Below, in pieces: positions 34,613-44,682 of a stretch of 64,000 nucleotides of DNA. The notes under the pieces are model-generated. The model ran no database searches. It had not been told where the DNA came from and saw only the letters and a program-made list of their open reading frames with translations. The translations under genes and the position numbers were made by a program. Source of the DNA: Hymenopus coronatus (taxonomy: Eukaryota > Arthropoda > Insecta > Mantodea > Hymenopodidae); assembly GCA_030762935.1 (NCBI GenBank), contig CM060895.1, positions 40,043,001 to 40,107,000 on the forward strand. The letters run 5' to 3'. The stretch's first letter is position 1, and every line of letters starts with the position of its first letter.

Positions 34613-35327
34613 TTTTTTTCCTTTTAATTAGATCATGCATTTTTAGAACGTGAAATTTGATATTGTCCCTGTCTCAGAATCATATGCTATAATTGGAGAG
34701 TGACAAACGAATACTGCATTGAATTAAAACAAAAGATGGACTCTGATATCTGTATAAACCTGTCGATCTTTGGTCCACTTTTGTGGTTGCCGCTCTGCTC
34801 ATCCACAATCTTATAAACATCGCTGAAATTAATGTCTGTATTCCAGTTTATCTAACACGTCAGACCACGAGGTATTTTATGAAAATACATCGTCAAAACT
34901 ATTTATTGGTGCTTTATGAAGTAATTTATTACAATGTCTTCAGGCTTTTACTCCGCACTAACACTAATTTACAGTACTGGGGCACTTTGTTCCATGAATT
35001 AATGAATACCCTATCTTGGGAAACATTTTATCTTATCTGAAAGAAGTAAGTCACAGTGTTGCCAATTCATAGGTATCTGCCAACTAATCATATGCTTCAT
35101 GTGAATCCCTGAGGTTCGAAGTTGCTATCTTACATAATACCAATTTGATTATTTTATGGAGCAATCTTTGTGACAAATTTTCTAGTTTTATACAGTCTAT
35201 TTTGCATCCTCTATGTTTCACCAATTTCTGAAAGTCTCTGCCGACAGCACGCGCAAGTTGGCTTCAACTTACAGTATTTATTATTCCATATTAAAATAGT
35301 ATCAAACTCGTACACAATATATTTATA
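34613..35327. other. Unassigned interval
   Basis: An 85-codon plus frame (34783-35040) has hydrophobic stretches but no recognisable family. No splice context or promoter seen. Confidence 0.35.
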
Positions 35328-35568
35328 TTGACTGCCTCCGTAGTCGAGTGGTCAGCGAGCGGGGAATTTTTCTTTAATGAAAATTATTCCCTATCCGCCT
35401 TAGAGTCTAGAAGTATGTATGTGAGAGTGAATGTGTGTGTTTTAAGAAAAATAAAACAAGTATTAAAAACCAAATTAAAGAACCTACTGTCAACATGTTG
35501 TTTCTAATGCAAAGCCCCCGATATGACCTTAGATGTTAAAGGGGGCTATATAAATGAAACAATTTAAA
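35328..35568 (+). mobile_element. SINE-E copy 1
   Basis: Head GCCTCCGTAGTCGAGTGGTC (A box). The B-box region is deleted relative to the 43.6 kb copy. The body contains the family block CCCCCGATATGACCTTAGAT. Flanked by CAATATATTTATA and CAATACATTTATA (12 of 13 matching). Confidence 0.85.
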
Positions 35569-35581
35569 CAATACATTTATA

Positions 35582-36384
35582 AAACGTTGTGATAAGTGCC
35601 ATCGAATTATGCAACATTTCTTGAGGCTTATAGTAAACTTGGGCATTGTGTTGGTGAATTAAATAACTAAGATGATCATCTGTGAAATGTAACCAAAAAT
35701 TGTAAAAACATTTTTATAAAATAAAATGAATTCTTTCGAATATGCGACGCGAGACGGCGAGAAAATGTTCTAAATTCGAAGGTCCGGCAATGCGCATGCG
35801 AACGGAAGAGTGCGTTTTGCATTGGAAAGAACAGCCGATTTTCGTAAAGTCCATTTTTACTCTTTATTTCGATTCAGTTCATTTGCACACACCTAACCTA
35901 ACATCGACGAAATCTCGAAACCAGGGGAACCTGTCGTTCGCAGCAGCTCGCTACAAACTCCACTCCCCTCATATTCGTTTTTCAAAAACTACCAGAAATA
36001 CCCGTGTCATTTTGGAAAGAAGAACCATAAAATGAATTCAAAACTTTAAGAAATAAGTTTTGCTTTTAGCGCATTTTTTTTAGTACCAATTGAACTGAAG
36101 CTATGAATGGACAGCGGCATGCTATTCATAGACACGCCGACTTATCTTACAAACTTTTTTCAACATTTTCCCATAGTCAAAATGCTTCACACGTTGCAAT
36201 TTTGTTGTTAATTTATTTTAAAGGTTTCGTGTTGCCTTTCTAAAATGTGTAAATAATACGATTTCTGCAATAATAAGGGTGAAAACACGATAGGTATCGA
36301 AGATTACTCATAATCAGATGCATTTCTTTTTGTAAATTTATTACTTGATGGCTAGGCTCTGGTTCCTAAGGTCATGAATTAAAA
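35582..36384. other. Interval with a CpG-richer patch
   Basis: 35745-35960 is visibly richer in CpG than its surroundings and holds TGCGCATGCG at 35791-35800, close to an NRF-1 site. A minus-strand frame starting MDFTKIGCSFQC is open for ~45 codons and a plus frame for 97, but neither is recognisable. A short promoter or a foreign insert are both possible. Confidence 0.35.
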
Positions 36385-36592
36385 TCCAGTAGAGGGGGAT
36401 GAATTTTTTTTCAGGTGTAAAAATTGTAAGCATGGCTTCCTTCAATAGGCAAGTAAAGCCGCTGATCAATATACGGCATGTAAAGCACCTCAAATCTGAT
36501 AAAGAAACCTCTAAGCAAAATTAAGCTGTCTTTCACACCCAATATAGAATGGGACGCTAGAACCGCAACAGTTAAAGGGCGTTCATAAATAA
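36385..36592 (+). mobile_element. SINE-A copy d, old
   Basis: Body AAAATCCAGTAGAGGGGGAT...GGGACGCTAGAACCGCAACA with many substitutions. The head is eroded beyond the B-box remnant. Confidence 0.7.
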
Positions 36593-37115
36593 ATACTCAA
36601 CTTTTAAAAGGTTACATGTTTATTGTGAACATTTTTTTTAAAAGAAATGCATCGTATGGGGTAGTTTAGATAAAAGAGAAAAATCTTCTTAATAGATTTC
36701 CAATCTATCACCTATTAATCTCAACCATTTTACCTCTCTTTGATTGCAACAATCATTATTCTAAAAAAAAAAAAAAAAAAAAATAAATAAAATAAAAAAA
36801 GTCCTCATATTTTATCTCTGGTGCATTAGCGGATATGTTAGTAACATATTTGCAATCAACAACAATGAATAAAGACATCAAGGAATTATTATTTAAATGA
36901 CAAGTTAGCATTTTGAAACACGACAAAACATTACTGCAATATATTTCGACAAAAGATCACAACATAATTCAGATTTTACAAATTTCACAAATGCATTCAG
37001 CAATAAATTATATAACAATATGTTAACAATGATTAGTAAATGCTATAAAGTTGTATCATTTTTTTTTGAGCTTACGGTGTATAAAATAATTAATGTTGAT
37101 TATTCCCACACCTAC
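36593..37115. other. Unassigned interval; intron side of the candidate exon
   Basis: AT-rich with a long A-run at ~36763-36782. If the exon at 37116-37221 is real, this begins its first intron (read leftwards). No acceptor or second exon found within the window. Confidence 0.35.
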
Positions 37116-37221
37116 CTGGTACGATGTACCAGACGATGAAGTCGTTAAGCTCCGTCTCCCAAATGTGCACATCCTGGGTTTTGTCGTATTCTTCAACCAC
37201 TATAGGAAAACCGTACTCCAT
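37116..37221 (-). CDS. Candidate first coding exon of an unidentified host gene
   Basis: On the minus strand, ATG at 37221 in a good context (AGCAAAATGG) opens 35 codons plus one base. It begins MEYGFPIVVEEYDKTQDVHI, continues through WETELNDFIVWYIVP and ends exactly at CCAG/GTAGGT, a strong 5' splice site (donor GT at 37115-37114). No repeat family covers this stretch, codon composition is balanced, and the acidic N-terminus followed by FIVWYIVP could lead into a membrane segment. I do not recognise the protein. A coincidental frame cannot be excluded because it is short and no second exon is visible to the left. This is the best host-gene candidate in the window. Confidence 0.4.
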
Positions 37222-37500
37222 TTTGCTTTATGCTTTGAACTATTCACAAAACAACATAGGCACCACACACAGTCACATCACACACAAATGACAGTCGCCT
37301 GCCTACCACTCCAACAAAACACTGGCAGTGGACTAACAGCGCTAACTCGCTTGGAAGGTAAACTGAAGGATGAACCTTCACTTAGCCAACCAGTCGGTCG
37401 GTCGCTCTGGAATGTTATCAAACGTCACCACGTGGTACTAATGCAGCGAGGGCGTGTGAACTGTTGATGTTGCCTGTTTTATGAAACGGAAGCGGAGTTA
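37222..37500 (-). promoter_or_regulatory. Putative 5' UTR and promoter of the candidate exon
   Basis: GC- and CpG-richer than the flanks. Read on the minus strand it has an E-box CACGTG (37434-37429), repeated CGAC units (~37410-37396) and an initiator-like TCAGTT (37366-37361), 143 bases before the ATG. No TATA box at the expected place. Functional roles are inferred from position only. Confidence 0.3.
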
Positions 37501-37613
37501 CAGTTTCTGAAAGGCAGGTAAATAAAGCTATACATATACAGCGGAGTACGCAGGGTGGTGGGGGCTCAATCCCCTAGATAACCAAAATCGTAATCACGAA
37601 GCACTCAGTCCCA

Positions 37614-37708
37614 TTATTTTACTTTATCTACCACGAGTATTTCTTCCATGCAAAAATTCTATATTCCACACTTCACTGGAAAAACACTTTTTCGGGCCCC
37701 TGAACAAC
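37614..37708 (+). repeat. Rep-1 copy 22, 5' fragment, old
   Basis: TTTTACTTTATCTACCACGA then AAAAATTCTATATTCCACAC and TTCGGGCCCCTGAA, a diverged version of the first ~90 bp after the terminal end. Confidence 0.6.
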
Positions 37709-37709
37709 A

Positions 37710-37907
37710 ACAAATAGTATTGGAAAGGTAAAGTTAGATTGAAAAATTCAATGCCATAGCCGGGATTTGAACCACGGATCTCCCGGTCTCTAGCCGGTTG
37801 CTCTAGCACCAAGCTACCATGGCAGCATCCCGGCACATCAATGAATTTCTCAACTGACTCGCATATTTCGCGGTAAACCACAAGGTGATCTCAAATTATT
37901 TTGAGAT
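37710..37907 (-). mobile_element. SINE-B copy 1
   Basis: Minus-strand head GGTAGCTTGGTGCTAGAGCA with B box GGTTCAAATCCC and a leader GTTTACCGCGAAATATGCGA. Its far end is the palindrome ATCTCAAATTATTTTGAGAT, shared with the next copy. Confidence 0.85.
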
Positions 37908-38125
37908 GACAAACCCCAATGGCGACTTACAATGTTGCCATGGTAGCTCAGTGACAGAGGAACCTGCTTGAGACCGGGAGATCCGTGGTTCAAATTCCGG
38001 CTATGGCATTACATTTTTCAATCTGACTCTACCTATCCATTTAATAAATTTCCTGATGTGTGAATACTTATATCCGCCTATGTACAGGTTTTGTTGGGAC
38101 CACAGGTTGCATAGAGATCGCCGGT
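37888..38125 (+). mobile_element. SINE-B copy 2, head-to-head with copy 1
   Basis: Starts at the palindrome and has a different leader (GACAAACCCCAATGGCGACT), then GGTAGCTCAGTGACAGAG and B box GGTTCAAATTCC, and a body ending near CCACAGGTTGCATAGAGA. Confidence 0.85.
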
Positions 38126-38284
38126 CCCACTTTGACCTCGGTCAGTGAATATCTGTTCCTTACAGAGTTAAGAAGCTGTACCGATATTGTTATTGTTATT
38201 TTCTTTCGGTGTTTTGAGTATGCATGAGGAAAGAAATAATGCCTAATGCAGAGGCAACAACACAGCTGGGTAAATTAATGTCCC
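38126..38284. other. Short unassigned spacer
   Basis: Contains ATTGTT repeats near 38188-38200. Nothing else. Confidence 0.4.
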
Positions 38285-38460
38285 CATGGCCGCGCTCGCC
38301 AAGGCTTTGGTGCTTAGTAGCGCTGGGGATCGTGGGTTCGAGTCCTTCCTTGGGCATGGGTGTTATATGTTTCTGTATATGTGTGTGTTGTAAAAGTAAG
38401 AAAACAGTAATAATACGGCAAAACAAGGTAAAAAAAAAGGCAAATAAAAGTAGGGTATAC
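38285..38460 (+). mobile_element. SINE-F copy 2
   Basis: Head GGCCGCGCTCGCCAAGGCTT, B box GGGTTCGAGTCC and an A-rich tail with AAACAGTAATAATACGGC. Same head as the 29.2 kb copy. Confidence 0.75.
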
Positions 38461-38726
38461 AGTGCCAGAGTCCCGATCAGACTCCGGTACTGTATTTTAA
38501 AGAAAAAAGAAAAAAAAATGGTTTACCTAGAATGTCAGCCGGAAACAGTCGAACAAATGTCAGTGAAACGTCTACAAGTCTGACTCTACCTAACCAACTC
38601 CTGTCCTACACACGGTTTCTGTGAGAAAACAAGTAAAATTATAAAAAACTAGTCTAATAGAAGGTCTGTGTGCATGGGAGAGGAGTAGGCGCGCAAGTTC
38701 GTTTGTGTGTCCGGAAACATTTATTT
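38461..38726. other. Unassigned spacer
   Basis: No feature recognised. Confidence 0.4.
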
Positions 38727-38916
38727 TATTTAGTGTTCAACGTCCGCTTTTACTACTTATGGCACCACAGGTAATGCCACTGAGAAAGAAGATGGAGCAC
38801 CGGTCGAATGCGATGGTGGGGGAAACCGAAGAACACGAAGAAAATCCGCACCTGCGCCACTTTGACCGTCACAAATCCCACTGACGGTCGCCTGGGATTT
38901 GTCTAACCACTTGGTC
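38727..38916 (-). mobile_element. SINE-C copy 2, internal deletion
   Basis: Body as in the 1.7 and 55.1 kb copies (GGCACCACAGGTAATGCCAC...). The B-box part of the head is deleted between TGGGATTT and GTCTAACCAC. Confidence 0.78.
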
Positions 38917-38917
38917 T

Positions 38918-39110
38918 GAAAACAGCACAACTCCAAAACGAAATATCCAATACATATAACATTTAATGTTTTATGTTTAGTAACCTCCAAATTGCGACAC
39001 AAGATTAAAACCTCCCTAGCACAAACTCTACCCTTTGTATTTTACTTTTTGGAAATGTTCAATTTTCTGATAAAATGGCTACGATTATGATTAAAATACG
39101 GTCATCATTA
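38918..39110 (+). repeat. Rep-1 copy 23, internal fragment
   Basis: AACTCCAAAACGAAATATCC through AAAATGGCTACGATTATGAT. Neither end is present. Confidence 0.7.
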
Positions 39111-39140
39111 ATCCGGATTTATGGTTTTGTTTCCTTTTCC

Positions 39141-39461
39141 TTTTTACCATCTCTAGCCCATATGAACAATGTACATAGTGGATAGACAAGGTATTGAATT
39201 CCATTCAAAGATTCGATGTCGAGCTTTCACCGGAAATAGATGTTTTGAGGTCCTCAGTCCGAAAAAAACATTTAGAAAAGGGTCCGTATGTGTCTGTGGC
39301 CAGCAATGCCACAAAACGAAAAGAAAATTCCAAACTTGGCATTTATCTTAAGTATCTTCCAAGGGTGCTACACGAAGATTTTCAAATAAATCCCCCCACT
39401 ACTGAGTACCCTTTACATGAACATTTTTTTTTCTAAAAATGGCTAACGATTTTGATTAAAA

Positions 39462-39505
<44 letters not shown>

Positions 39506-40002
39506 GATATTTACATCACAAATAAAATGTATATTTTGAATTTTCTGGGAATAGCCTCTGAAGACCTCTTTATTCTGTGTGAGTTTTTCAGAATTTTGCA
39601 TAACGGTTAAACCCTCAGAGTCAGACAAAAACCTAATACACAAAAAAGTAGATCTCGTTAAAACACACAATTTATGTCATACACTTATTTTATGTAGAGA
39701 TGACCGTTTCTGAGATATTCCTTGTTATCGGTTTCAATTTTAAAGTCCGTAACACTTTTCTCAAAGGGAAGTAACGTTACGTTTCCATCTCTCGTTTTAC
39801 AGGCCGAACTTAATTGTTTCAATCAATTGTGAAAAAGATCTGACTATCAATTTAGCCCAGTGTATTCCTCCTACTTACAAGGAAGCAAGTAATAAGGCAA
39901 TTTCTGCTAATGTTTACCTTGATTAGCATGTCGAAGATAACAGAGTAATCTTTTGTAAGCTGTTTGTATTAGAGAAGGTCATATGAATGGAACATCAGAT
40001 TT
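39141..40002 (+). repeat. Rep-1 copy 24
   Basis: Both ends recognisable, although the palindrome is degraded (CCCATATGAACAATGTACAT). Carries a TA-repeat expansion at 39464-39501 within the GATTAAAATAC-TATATTAAAG segment. Confidence 0.88.
39464..39501. repeat. (TA)n microsatellite inside Rep-1 copy 24
   Basis: About 18 units, grown from the short ATATTA present in other copies. Confidence 0.95.
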
Positions 40003-40375
40003 GTATGTTTCTTTTTTTTTTTTTTAAACACGTAAATGTATGGTTTACGGTTGATACAGTACGGTGTATAGTGGTAGACATTCGCAGTCTAATTGTAAAA
40101 CCTGCCTTCATAATCAAGATAATGAACTTTCGCCTTTGTTATGTTTAGCATTTGTTTCAGATGCTCACTATGTCTGCGTATACACAAACGTATTTAAATC
40201 CAAAGCTTTGGTTAAAAGCTACAGACCAAAATGCCGATAGGGGTTGCTTTTGAAGCAGACATAAGCATTCACACATTGCGGGTAAAATGTAAACAAAAAC
40301 ATTAGAGTGAGCCTCGGTTCCAAACACCGAGTTAAACTAGCAGCAAGGTCAGTGTACAGAGTATGTGATAACAAC
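40003..40375. other. Left flank and probable 5' part of the Tc1 element
   Basis: T-run at ~40012-40024. The rest precedes the transposase start. I could not identify a terminal inverted repeat with confidence. Confidence 0.4.
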
Positions 40376-40705
40376 ATGGCCAGAAAAGGGAAAGAAACAA
40401 CTCTAGACGAGAAAACTCTACATGGTCAGGATACGTTATATGCTGAAATTGCAGATATGGTTGAGAGGAGCCGTTTATACGGTGTGTGGTGTTGTTAAGC
40501 ACTTTAAAAGCTCAAAAACATTGATAAATTTGGAAGACCACGACATCTTACAGAAAGGGAAGAGAGGCACATTGTAAAGGTTATTAAGAAAACGCCTAAA
40601 ATAAGTGCTCCACAAATAAAGAGCTTTATAGGAAACAAGTTCGTCCGAAGACTATCAAAAGAAGCTTTCATCGAGCCGGTTACAATACTCGAGCTCCAGG
40701 AAAAA
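40376..40705 (+). pseudogene. Tc1-type transposase, N-terminal part
   Basis: The Met codon at 40376 starts MARKGKETTLDEKTL. After two frameshifts, DMVERSRLYGVV, KHFKSSKT, KFGRPRHLTEREERHIVKVI and KKTPKISAPQIKS follow, then IKRSFHRAGYNTRAPG. This is the paired helix-turn-helix DNA-binding half of a Tc1 transposase with its GRPR linker. The frame is then broken by a Rep-1 insertion in an AAA-rich codon run. Confidence 0.85.
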
Positions 40706-41525
40706 AAAAATCTGATGTGTTCCATTCACTTGACTTTCTCTAGATCTCTGCAACAAATTTTAGTTAAAAAGCTTATGCTTCTATTTACTTCATGCTAATC
40801 GAGAAACATTAGCAGAAATAGTCTTATCATTTGCTTCCTTGTATGTAGAAGCGAAATGAGGGAGTACCATAGGTTAAAGTGATAGCCAAATGCTGGTTGC
40901 TATGTAACTGAAGTCCCTTTGTTTGTATGGACAGGAGCTAACAAATTCCTGTATGAGAAAATTATGTTTTTCAAAGCAGAAACGAAAAACCAAGAATATC
41001 TTAAAAATGATCAACTCCACGAAAAAAAATGTATATGACATAAATTATGTGTTTTATCTGTTACGGTTTAGCAGGTATGTACAATTCCGCAAAATTCATC
41101 CAGAATAAAGTAGTCTTCAGGGGCTATTCCTAAAAAATTCATGATATACATTTTATTTGTCAGATAAATATCTTTAATATACGATATTTTAATCAAAATC
41201 GTTAGAGCCATATTTAAGAAAATCAAAATGTTCGAAATTGTTTCCATGTAAAGGGTAGTTTGGGGGTGGGGGATTTTCTTGAAAATCTTCGTGTCGCATA
41301 CTTGGAAGATATCAAACTTAAATACCAAGTTTGGGCTTTAACGGTCCTTTCGTTTTTGCGCTATGCTGCCCACAGACACACACGGACATTTTTCTAAAAA
41401 TGTTTTTTGGATTCAGGGAGTCTCAAAACATGTATTTCCGGTGAAATCTCGGTATCGAATTTTTGGGTAAAATAAAATACATTCTCTATACACTATGTAC
41501 ATAGTTCGTATAGAGAAAGTAAAAA
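40706..41525 (-). repeat. Rep-1 copy 25, inserted in the Tc1 gene
   Basis: From (A)n TCTGATGTGTTCCATTCACT to GTATAGAGAAAGTAAAAAA. The host reading resumes straight after it, so its limits are fixed to within the A-run: 10 A on the left, 6 A on the right. Confidence 0.95.
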
Positions 41526-42124
41526 AGAGCCGTCTTTTCCTCCAAGGAAAATGAATATGTGACCAAAGATTTAGAGTTCTGGAAAGGAGTAATTTTCTCT
41601 CACGAGAGCTAGTTCAAACTTTCTCATCACGATGGGCGTATTTTGGTGTGAAGAAAACAAAATACCCAGATGGAACCTGCTAATGTGGAGTGTACTGTAA
41701 ACCATGGTTTTGGTCTTATGGTCTGAGGGTGCATGGCTGCCATTAGCAACTGGTGCTAATGGATGGAAATATGGATCAATATGTGTATCTGGTTATTTTA
41801 CAATGAAATTTGAAACTCGGTGCCGAAAAACTAGGTTGAGGGGTGTGATGGTTTGCTTGATGAGGGGTATCTTGAGTAAAATACTGACTACTATTTCCAA
41901 CAAGCAATGTATGATATAGCATACAATACTGCTTGGATTCTTAATAATACTCCCTCTAAAAGTACCACCTTTGTCCCCAGACATGAACCCTATTCAGCAT
42001 TTGTGGGACGAGTTGGAGAGAAGAGTCAGAAAGTATCTTATTTCCAGTAAAGCAGGTCCGACGGAAATTATTGTTCAAGAATAGGGGAATATTGGAGAAG
42101 CAGCAAAAAGAAAGCTAGTAAAAT
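41526..42124 (+). pseudogene. Tc1-type transposase, catalytic part, inactive
   Basis: Resumes SSKENEYVTKDLEFWKGVIF then SHES-stop, where the family has SDES: the first catalytic Asp is His (codon at 41601-41603) and a stop follows. NGWKYGSICVSGYF is intact. The second catalytic block (normally QQDN..H) is broken by an indel after FQQ. LSPDMNPIQHLWDELERRVR has Gln where DD34E elements carry the catalytic Glu (NPIEHLW). The tail AAKRKLVKSMK is present. All three active-site positions are lost, plus frameshifts. Confidence 0.87.
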
Positions 42125-42130
42125 CCATGA

Positions 42131-42372
42131 AGATCTCAAATTATTTTGAGATGACAAACTCCAATGTCGACTTACAATGTTGCCATGGTAGCTCAGTGAC
42201 AGAGCAACCGGCTTGAGACCGGGAGATCCGTGGTTCAAATCCCGGCTATGGCATTGAATTTTTTAGTCTGACTCTACCTATCCATTTAATGCATTTCCTT
42301 TTGTGTGAATACTTATATCCGCCTGTGTACGTATCTACAGTTATTGTTGGCACCACAGGTTGCATAAAGATT
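42131..42372 (+). mobile_element. SINE-B copy 3, at the Tc1 3' side
   Basis: Palindrome at 42133-42152, leader GACAAACTCCAATGTCGACT, head GGTAGCTCAGTGACAGAGCA and B box GGTTCAAATCCC. The tail ends CCACAGGTTGCATAAAGA, merging with the next Rep-1. Confidence 0.88.
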
Positions 42373-43045
42373 TCACCGAAAATATTTTGAAGTCCCCTGA
42401 ATCCGAAAAAAGTAAGACTTTAAATAAAATCTCCCACCTTCAACTACCCATTACATGGAAAAAAATTCGAAAATCTTGTTTTTTCTCTCTCTCTCTCTCT
42501 CTCTCTCAAAAATGGCTCTAACGATTGATTAAAATATCTTATATTTAAGATGTTTACAAGACAACTATAATGTATGTCTTTAATTTTCTGGGAAGATCCT
42601 CTAAAGACCTCTTTATCCTGGATGAACTGTTATGAATTTTGCGTAACTGGTAAACCGTAAGAGATAGACAAAAGCTTACTACACAGAAAATGTAAATCTC
42701 ATTAAAGCACACAATTTATTTCATATACATATTTTTTCGTGGTGTTGACCGTCTTCTGAGATATTTCGGTTGTTGGTTTAAGTTTTAAGCTCTTCTCATA
42801 CGGTAACTTGTCAACACCTGCCACGCAAAGAAAGGGATTTCAATCTCATGGCAACCACATTTTAAAACACTTGACCGTCGGTTTAGCACAGTGTATTCCC
42901 TTATTTCCCTTCTAATTATAAGGAACTAAGTAATAAGACCGTTTCTGCTAAAGTTTATCTCGACTAGCATGAAGTAGATAGAAGAATAAGCTAATTTCCT
43001 ACAGATATGTAGAGAAAGTTATGTGAATGGGGCACAGCAGATTTT
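42368..43045 (+). repeat. Rep-1 copy 26, 5'-truncated
   Basis: Begins at AGATTTCACCGAAAATATTT (palindrome and first ~60 bp gone), lacks the CA tract, and has a CT expansion at 42481-42508. The 3' end is GGGGCACAGCAGATTTTTT. Confidence 0.88.
42481..42508 (+). repeat. (CT)n microsatellite inside Rep-1 copy 26
   Basis: Grown from the TTTTCTCAAAAATGG segment, which has a single CTC in other copies. Confidence 0.92.
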
Positions 43046-43627
43046 TTATGTTATACTTCGTGCAGCCACATTTTAGTATTCAGGCGTCCGCCAGGCGGGT
43101 TGATACCAAACGCATTGTTCTCGGACATCTGTGTTCTAAGCTGAATGAGGTAACTTATAATCCACCTGTTGACCTTCAAAATGTTATTTTCCACACCGAC
43201 TGGTATAGGTCTATGGACATTTAATGAGATGAATTAACTATGGCGTAAATTAGCGCGGAACATGGCATTTATTTCTAATGCTTATCTCCACAGCCACGGA
43301 AACAATCTCTGAGAAAGGAAGCATTAACGCAATAAGTTCATCGAACTGAAAACGAAATCCAGGTTGTTACCGTACTCTTGAAATTATTGCAATTCCCTAC
43401 TCCCTTGTAGCCTTTCATTTATAGGAGGGGGGGGGGGATGGCAATCCGATTTCAGACGGTCCCATATAGAAATGAATCTAGAAATCGGAGAGTTTAACGT
43501 ATTTTGAAACATACCTTACCAGTCAGCAAAGCAATCAGTAATGTCTAAAATTTCAATCTTCCACAAAATATCCTTTAGATGCAAACATTTTAAATTGAGA
43601 AAATATCAATTTTACTGTAAGTTATTG
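43046..43627. other. Unassigned interval
   Basis: A plus frame (to 43224) reads NEVTYNPPVDLQNVIFHTDW without an obvious family. G-run at 43427-43437. No other signal. Confidence 0.35.
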
Positions 43628-43881
43628 TTTTATTGTTTCATTTATATAGCCCCCTTTAACATCTAAGGTCATATCGGGGGCCCTTGAAACAACTCGCTGT
43701 CTGTAGGTCCTTTTACGTTTGGTTTAAATCATTTTATTTTCACATACACACATACTTCCAGGCTCTGTGGGGGATAGGGAATAATTCTGGCTAAAGAAAA
43801 TTTCCCCGCCCCAGCCGGAAATCGAACCTGGGACCTCCGGGTGAGAAGCCAACTTGCTGACCATTCGACCACAGAGGCAGT
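43628..43881 (-). mobile_element. SINE-E copy 2, intact head
   Basis: Minus strand: GCCTCTGTGGTCGAATGGTC (A box), GGTTCGATTTCCGG (B box), body with CCCCCGATATGACCTTAGAT. Perfect 13-bp duplication CTGTAAGTTATTG at 43615-43627 and 43882-43894. Confidence 0.92.
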
Positions 43882-43894
43882 CTGTAAGTTATTG

Positions 43895-44138
43895 CTTCTC
43901 ATTGAGAACTCAATTCTTAATTCATAAGTATTTTAATGGTAAACATAAAGCGTTTTTATTCAATTTATGTGCTTCTCGTCTTTCTTTTGCAGTTAATTGA
44001 ACATGTTTTGAGATATAGTCCATCACTAATAACTGGCTGAACGAATAGAGGTGATTTGGTTTAAGTAAACAAAACAGAAATATAAATGTAAATTTGGACT
44101 TTACCAAAGCAGCACAATTTGCATGTTTGTTCTAACCC
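43895..44138. other. Unassigned spacer
   Basis: AT-rich, nothing recognised. Confidence 0.4.
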
Positions 44139-44682
44139 TAGATTCAAAAAATCCCCGGAATCGTTTATTTTTCTCTTCAATGTACACTTACAAAAGTAAC
44201 TGATATTTTATTTTTGTGTGTTGGTAACGTCCACGACGACATTTTATTTCAATTTTCATGCTAATAATAATTGTTGTCGTCTTTGCTTGGCAACTAGTTT
44301 TTGATATCCATGCATGTTCCTTTATCGCATTCCATAATGTCGGCAGCGGAATACATTGGAACATAAAGTTTGTGTCTCTCCCTCAAAGACCTTGAGAATG
44401 ATGGAAGTAGCTTATTGTGAAGCAGCATGAAGAAAATTGAGGTGTATATATGGCATAAACGTATCAGTCAAGATTTTCGAACGCTGAAGAAATTACTGTA
44501 CATGCGGCAAGGGTACTGCGACAGATATCTGAAAATGACTTCCAGGAGTGCTTCCAGTCTCTTTACACGCGATGGCAGAAGTGCGTCACTGCGGAAGGGA
44601 ACTTTTTTGAAGGAAATGAAGTGTCTTATAGGTAACTTGTTTCTGTGTTATTTAAAATTTTCAGAGAACTTCTTGAATGTAG
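44139..44682 (+). mobile_element. mariner-derived MITE, copy B
   Basis: Begins TAGATTCAAAAAATCCCCGG and ends GAGAACTTCTTGAATGTAGT, the inverse with mismatches. It has the same internal structure as the 15.5 kb copy: N-terminal fragment around GAAGCAGCATGAAGAAAATT joined to the C-terminal RWQKCVTAEG region with no catalytic core. The same deletion in two dispersed copies implies spread after the deletion. Confidence 0.82.

Noticed and set aside
35890..35905. CCTAACCTAAC, like the insect telomere repeat
   Set aside because: Only two units; no array.
37750..37830. tRNA-like sequence with A and B boxes (also at 42.2, 43.8, 53.2, 55.2, 60.6 and 63.1 kb)
   Set aside because: Each is the head of a SINE with a long body and target duplications. 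None shows a clean acceptor stem, so they are not functional tRNA genes.
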